In this document: in pieces, positions 6,345 to 9,780 of the stretch
Position numbering within the stretch: the first letter of the stretch is position 1
How the letters are laid out: the number at the start of each line of letters is the position of its first letter
Source: an uncultured Clostridia bacterium
GTDB taxonomy: Bacteria > Bacillota > Clostridia > Lachnospirales > CAG-274
DNA: 9,780 nucleotides
Direction: 5' to 3'
Assembly (NCBI GenBank): GCA_947629215.1
Contig: CANRCU010000069.1
Coordinates: 1-9,780 of the forward strand
Made by a program: the position numbers and the translations under genes
The notes under the pieces: model-generated
What the model saw: only the letters and a program-made list of their open reading frames with translations
Database searches by the model: none
What the model was told of the DNA's origin: nothing

Positions 6345-6372
6345 CAGCGTTATTTCCGCAGGAAATTAGCGA
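6345..6372. repeat. 28-base hairpin unit B (CAGCGT-stem-TTAGCGA)
   Basis: Flanks CAGCGT and TTAGCGA enclose ATTTCC-GCA-GGAAAT, a perfect 6-bp stem with a three-base loop at the same positions (14-16) as in unit A. Stem bases differ from unit A on both sides and pairing is kept. Confidence 0.6.
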
Positions 6373-6421
6373 TACTTTATGCACCGACCAAACAGTCGGC
6401 ACGAGCCTCTTTATTCATTGT

Positions 6422-6455
6422 AAAAAAACTGAATGAAATTCTTGCATTTCATTCA
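6422..6455 (-). terminator. Rho-independent terminator of leuS
   Basis: A perfect 10-bp stem, TGAATGAAAT/ATTTCATTCA (6430-6439 and 6446-6455) with a six-base loop. Read leftward, the stem is followed by G and then seven T (6422-6428 on this strand are A). It lies about 65 bases past the leuS stop, which suits termination of leftward transcription. Confidence 0.7.
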
Positions 6456-6458
6456 AAA

Positions 6459-6493
6459 GGGGTGTCGCTTTGCGACACCCCCTAAAATTTTTT
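6459..6493 (+). terminator. Strong stem-loop, probably a bidirectional terminator
   Basis: GGGGTGTCGC/GCGACACCCC (6459-6468, 6472-6481) with a TTT loop is the most stable hairpin in the window. Rightward it is followed by CTAAAA and then six T; leftward by TTTT. Placed between convergent genes, it most likely ends transcription from the 5575-6093 gene and backs up the leuS terminator. The T tract on the rightward side is offset by a few bases, so its strength in that direction is uncertain. Confidence 0.6.
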
Positions 6494-6518
6494 CTTAGAG
6501 TTTGATAAAAAATCCTTT

Positions 6519-8948
6519 TTAATTTTTTGCAACAATATTAACTATCCTGCCCGGAACATATATCTCTTTCACTATCGTTCCCGTCAGTTTTGTGCCGAGC
6601 GCTTCTTTTGCGGCTGCAATAGCGCTGTCCTTATCGAAATCTGCTGCAATGTTTATTGTCGTCTTTACTTTACCGTTTATCTGAACGGCTATTTCCACAG
6701 TGTCCTCTTTCATTTTGTTTTCGTCATATTCGGGCCACTTCTGTTTGAAAACGCTCTCGGTATGACCTATATTCTGCCACATTTCTTCTGCGATATGAGG
6801 GGTAAACGGCGCAAGCAGTATACATATCGTTTCAAGTGTTTCCATATCAACGCCGCCGGCAGCTTTGACCGCATTTATAAGCTTGTTAGTGAACTCCATA
6901 AAGCCCGAAACGACCGTATTCATCGTCAAAGCCTCAAGTCTGTTGGTTATCTCATATATCATTTTGTGACGTATCTGCTCTATCTCGCTTGTGGCAGCAA
7001 TGGTCTTATCCTTATTCTCGTCAACAAATTTCCATATTTTATTAAGATAACGGAACACACCGTCAATACCGCTGTCGTCCCATTCGCTGTCCAGCTCGGG
7101 AGGTCCTATAAACAATTCGTACATTCTGAGCGAATCGCAGCCGTATTTCTCGACCGTTTCGTCGGGCGATACGACATTGCCTTTATTCTTGCTCATTTTG
7201 TATAATTTTCCGTCTTCTTCGTTCTTTTTGCATATCATACCCTGGTTGAAAAGACGTTTGAACGGTTCTTCAAAATCAACAGCACCTATATCATACAAAA
7301 ACTTGGTATAGAAACGCGCATAAAGCAGATGCAGCACAGCATGTTCCACACCGCCTACATACAGATCAACAGGCATCCACTTTTTAAGAGCCTCTTTGCT
7401 TGCAAGCTCTTTATCGTTATGATTGTCGCAGTAACGCAGGAAATACCATGACGAACCTGCCCACTGAGGCATTGTGTTAGTTTCTCTTTTTGCGGGACCG
7501 CCGCAGCATGGGCAAGTTGTGTTTACCCATTCTTCTATTGATGCAAGAGGAGATTCGCCGGTTTCCGTCGGCTGATAGCTTTCCACATTTGGCAGCTCTA
7601 CGGGCAGCTGCTCCTCGGGAACAGGTACTATACCGCATTTTTCGCAATGCACGAGCGGTATAGGCTCGCCCCAATAACGCTGACGCGAGAATACCCAGTC
7701 ACGCAGTTTATAATTGACCGTCTTTTTGCCGAAGCCCTGTTTTTCAACATATTCGGGCATTTTTGCCTTAGCGTCCTCACTTTTCATACCGTTGAGTTCG
7801 CCCGAATTTATCATTATTCCCGGTTCTGTATAAGCCTGAGTAAGCTCCTCATCCTCTTTACCGTCTTTGCTTATGACCTGTATTATCGGAAGACCGAATT
7901 TTTTGGCAAATTCAAAGTCACGGTCATCATGCGCGGGAACACACATAATAGCACCCGTACCGTAATCGGCAAGAACATAGTCGGACACCCATATAGGCAC
8001 AAGTGCGCCGTTTAACGGATTTATACCGTAAGCGCCTGTAAACACGCCTGTTTTTTCCTTATCGGTCATACGTGACACATTACTCTTTGTACTTGCGGCA
8101 TAAACATATTTTTCTACGGCATCTTTCTGTTCGGCTGTCGTTATTTCGGGAACTATCTCATGCTCCGGAGCAAGCACCATAAAAGTAGCGCCGTAAAGGG
8201 TATCTGGACGTGTGGTATAGACCGTTATCTTTTTGTCCGTATCCTTTATGGCAAAATCGACCTCGGCGCCATAACTTTTGCCTATCCAGTCGGTCTGCAT
8301 TTTCTTGACCTTTTCGGGCCAATCAAGGTCTTGAAGGTCGTTGAGCAGTCTTTCGGCATATTTGGTTATACCAAGCATCCACTGACGAAGATTTTTCTTT
8401 GTAACGGGTGAGCCGCAGCGATCGCAGACACCGTTTGTTGCCTCTTCGTTTGCAAGCACACATTTACAGTTCGGACACCAGTTCAGCGGCATTTCTTTTT
8501 CATATGCCAGACCCTTTTTGTACATCTGCACAAATATCCACTGTGTCCACTTATAATAATCGGGGTCTGTGGTATTGACCTCTCTGTCCCAGTCGTAAAC
8601 AGCGCTTATCTCTTTGACCTGACGTTTTATGTTGGCTATACTTTTCTTTGTTGTTTCTGCAGGATGAGTACCTGTTTTTATGGCAAAGTTCTCGGCGGGC
8701 AGACCGAATGCATCCCAACCCATGGGGTGCAGTATCTCATAGCCCTGCAATATCTTATAACGGCTCACGACATCGGACAGAACATAACCTCTCCAGTGAC
8801 CAACGTGCAGACCGTTGCCCGACGGATACGGGAACATATCCAGACAGTAATATTTAGGTTTATCTGTATCGTGCGGATTTACGGGGTTTTCTTCCCATAT
8901 TTTGCGCCATTTGCTTTCGATTTCCTTAAAATTATAACGTGTACTCAT
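6519..8948 (-). CDS. leuS: Leucyl-tRNA synthetase
   Basis: Class I aminoacyl-tRNA synthetase that charges tRNA-Leu; cytoplasmic, essential. 809 residues, normal for bacterial LeuRS. The HIGH motif is HVGH (48-51) within FPYPSGNGLHVGHWRGY. A zinc-type cluster has C158xxC161 and C175xxC178. The CP1 editing domain (about 225-415) carries the Thr-rich YTTRPDTLYG (244-253) and the Asp-containing HDDRDFEFA (340-348) that clear mischarged tRNA. A second Cys-pair region has C435xxC438 and C479/C481/C482. WAGSSWYFLRY (497-507) precedes the KMSKS loop, here KMSKNKGNVV (584-593) with Asn in place of the last Ser. The anticodon-binding and C-terminal domains follow, ending VPGRIVNIVAKN. The ATG at 8946-8948 is chosen because GGAGGT lies 4 bases upstream; the open frame to 8966 runs through that site. 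It starts 64 bases after the stop of the upstream surface-type gene, so it is probably co-transcribed. No T-box leader is present in that gap. Confidence 0.98.
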   Translation of the reverse strand: MSTRYNFKEIESKWRKIWEENPVNPHDTDKPKYYCLDMFPYPSGNGLHVGHWRGYVLSDVVSRYKILQGYEILHPMGWDAFGLPAENFAIKTGTHPAETTKKSIANIKRQVKEISAVYDWDREVNTTDPDYYKWTQWIFVQMYKKGLAYEKEMPLNWCPNCKCVLANEEATNGVCDRCGSPVTKKNLRQWMLGITKYAERLLNDLQDLDWPEKVKKMQTDWIGKSYGAEVDFAIKDTDKKITVYTTRPDTLYGATFMVLAPEHEIVPEITTAEQKDAVEKYVYAASTKSNVSRMTDKEKTGVFTGAYGINPLNGALVPIWVSDYVLADYGTGAIMCVPAHDDRDFEFAKKFGLPIIQVISKDGKEDEELTQAYTEPGIMINSGELNGMKSEDAKAKMPEYVEKQGFGKKTVNYKLRDWVFSRQRYWGEPIPLVHCEKCGIVPVPEEQLPVELPNVESYQPTETGESPLASIEEWVNTTCPCCGGPAKRETNTMPQWAGSSWYFLRYCDNHNDKELASKEALKKWMPVDLYVGGVEHAVLHLLYARFYTKFLYDIGAVDFEEPFKRLFNQGMICKKNEEDGKLYKMSKNKGNVVSPDETVEKYGCDSLRMYELFIGPPELDSEWDDSGIDGVFRYLNKIWKFVDENKDKTIAATSEIEQIRHKMIYEITNRLEALTMNTVVSGFMEFTNKLINAVKAAGGVDMETLETICILLAPFTPHIAEEMWQNIGHTESVFKQKWPEYDENKMKEDTVEIAVQINGKVKTTINIAADFDKDSAIAAAKEALGTKLTGTIVKEIYVPGRIVNIVAKN

Positions 8949-9012
8949 TTTTACCTCCATTTGCAATTTTTCGGTGCTTTTGCATTCTCCGTATTACTGC
9001 ACCAACGGATCG

Positions 9013-9780
9013 TTATTCGGTTGTATTTTCATCGGCATTTTCCGTTTCGGCAGCATCACTGCTTTCGGCTGTACTTTCGGTTTCGGAAGTATCGCTGCCT
9101 TCGGTTTCCGTTTCGGCTGTGACATCACCGCTGTCCTCAACGGTACCGTACATTTGATTATAATACTCTTCTTCATCTATATATTCGGCAAGCTCTTCAT
9201 CTGTTTTTGCCGTAACTTCCGTTTTATTTATATCCGTGAACGCGCTTGCAGCATTATATCTGAATTCCGTTTCACCCGCTTCTTCGGTTATAGTCGAGTT
9301 TACTGTAAAAGTATATCCCGTAAGCATACCGTCCTTACTTATATCCGCGCTTATATTGGAATAATTGATAGCAAAACTGCTGTCTTCGCCTAAATATACC
9401 CCTGTCATATTAAAGATATTTTTCATATACTCCGCCATTTTTTCATTATCCAAAATATAGATCAGACGTTTGCCGCCACGGATACTCTCTTCCGATGCCG
9501 TAACAACATAATCAGCCGTTATACCGTCTGCCGCATAGCTTGAACCGATAAGCTGCATCAACTCATCATAAGTTGTTTTTTCGCTGAGTTTTATAGGACT
9601 TCCGTTATCGTCCATAGGCTGTTCAAAATACAATACGTCATTGCAAAAATAACCCGGTATTTCGTTTATTTCTTCAAACTCGCCGTCGGCGGTATCTTCT
9701 GTATTTTCGTTTCCCTCGGCAGACTGTGTTGTTTCCTCCGCCTCGGTGATTTCTTCACTGCTTTCCGGCTCTGTTTCTTC
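9013..9780 (-). CDS. Secreted or surface-type protein with acidic Glu/Thr/Ser linkers, 5' end missing
   Basis: The last 255 residues of a leftward gene; the frame is open to the right edge, so the true start is outside the window and the in-frame TTG at 9631-9633 is internal. Visible residues 1-40 are an acidic low-complexity linker (Glu, Thr, Ser, Asn). A folded domain of roughly 170 residues follows (about 41-215), with helices near 70-82 and 112-125 and beta strands such as GYTFTVNSTITEEAG (155-169). The end is a second acidic tail rich in Glu-Thr-Ser (about 215-255). A folded core between such linkers is typical of exported Gram-positive lipoproteins or wall proteins, but the signal peptide or lipobox that would prove this is outside the window. 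The alternating strands faintly recall LolA-like lipoproteins; this is a guess. It has no obvious functional tie to leuS, 64 bases downstream. Confidence 0.6.
   Translation of the reverse strand, partial: EETEPESSEEITEAEETTQSAEGNENTEDTADGEFEEINEIPGYFCNDVLYFEQPMDDNGSPIKLSEKTTYDELMQLIGSSYAADGITADYVVTASEESIRGGKRLIYILDNEKMAEYMKNIFNMTGVYLGEDSSFAINYSNISADISKDGMLTGYTFTVNSTITEEAGETEFRYNAASAFTDINKTEVTAKTDEELAEYIDEEEYYNQMYGTVEDSGDVTAETETEGSDTSETESTAESSDAAETENADENTTE

Larger units (their letters stand above)
6094..6518. other. Hairpin-rich non-coding region between convergent genes
   Basis: 425 bases with no credible gene on either strand but many short perfect or near-perfect inverted repeats: the 28-base units at 6211-6238 and 6345-6372, TCCG/CGGA around 6258-6269, CGCAC/GTGCG at 6306-6318, CCGAC/GTCGG at 6384-6399, a 10-bp stem at 6430-6455 and another at 6459-6481. 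The words TTAGCGA (three times) and ATGCACCG (6281-6288 and 6379-6386) recur. A 13-base direct repeat, TTTGATAAAAAAT, flanks most of it (6145-6157, 6501-6513). This looks like a mosaic repeat or a MITE-like non-autonomous element rather than plain spacer. The right end doubles as terminators. Confidence 0.5.

Noticed and set aside
6200..6400. Possible CRISPR array in the repeated-hairpin region
   Set aside because: The 28-base units are not identical, their spacing is irregular (91 and 43 bases), and the variable part is the stem inside the unit rather than spacers between units.
8949..8966. Longer LeuRS start at TTG 8964-8966
   Set aside because: The extension reads through the GGAGGT ribosome binding site of the ATG at 8946-8948, and the family begins at that Met.
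8664..9122. 152-codon rightward open frame across the leuS start and the upstream gene's tail
   Set aside because: Antisense shadow; its Phe/Arg-rich repetitive end is the reverse reading of the Glu/Thr-rich tail repeats.
9631..9633. TTG as the start of the protein upstream of leuS
   Set aside because: The frame stays open with the same Glu/Thr-rich character to the window edge and there is no ribosome binding site before the TTG, so the gene is truncated by the window.

Overview
The window looks like chromosomal DNA of a Gram-positive, low-to-moderate G+C anaerobe of the class Clostridia, possibly a gut Oscillospiraceae/Ruminococcaceae-type organism. The evidence is strong purine-rich ribosome binding sites (AGGGAG, GGAGGT, AAGGGG), TTGaca/TATAAT-type promoters with 17-base spacers, a secreted protein with a copper-amine-oxidase 'stalk' domain, and protein sequences of Firmicutes type. 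The lineage is inferred from sequence style only. No phage, plasmid, CRISPR, rRNA or tRNA gene was seen.

Layout. Bases 1-767 hold two leftward genes: a secreted stalk-domain protein that runs off the left edge, with its own promoter, and a small, apparently degenerate ferritin-like protein. A divergent intergenic region (768-1012) carries a good rightward promoter (813-841) and a roughly 165-base leader with nested hairpins. From 1013 to 4980 run three recognisable rightward genes: nadB (L-aspartate oxidase), wecB/mnaA (UDP-GlcNAc 2-epimerase) and hflX (ribosome-associated GTPase). They are spaced 62 and 12 bases apart, so they are probably one transcript even though they serve NAD synthesis, cell-surface sugar supply and ribosome rescue. 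Two A+T-rich genes for unrecognised membrane proteins follow (5004-5528 and 5575-6093). The second is bracketed by a near-identical 17-base direct repeat.

Bases 6094-6518 are non-coding and packed with small hairpins. Two 28-base units share the same flanks but have different, internally complementary stems, which is a covariation pattern. The stretch ends in two strong stem-loops that serve as terminators between convergent genes. From the right edge leftward come a secreted or surface-type protein with acidic Glu/Thr/Ser-rich linkers (5' end outside the window) and leuS (leucyl-tRNA synthetase), probably co-transcribed.

Most of the window is housekeeping. The parts most likely to be new are the structured nadB leader, the hairpin-rich 6.1-6.5 kb element, and the two orphan membrane proteins with their flanking repeats. 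None of these amounts to a demonstrated new system.
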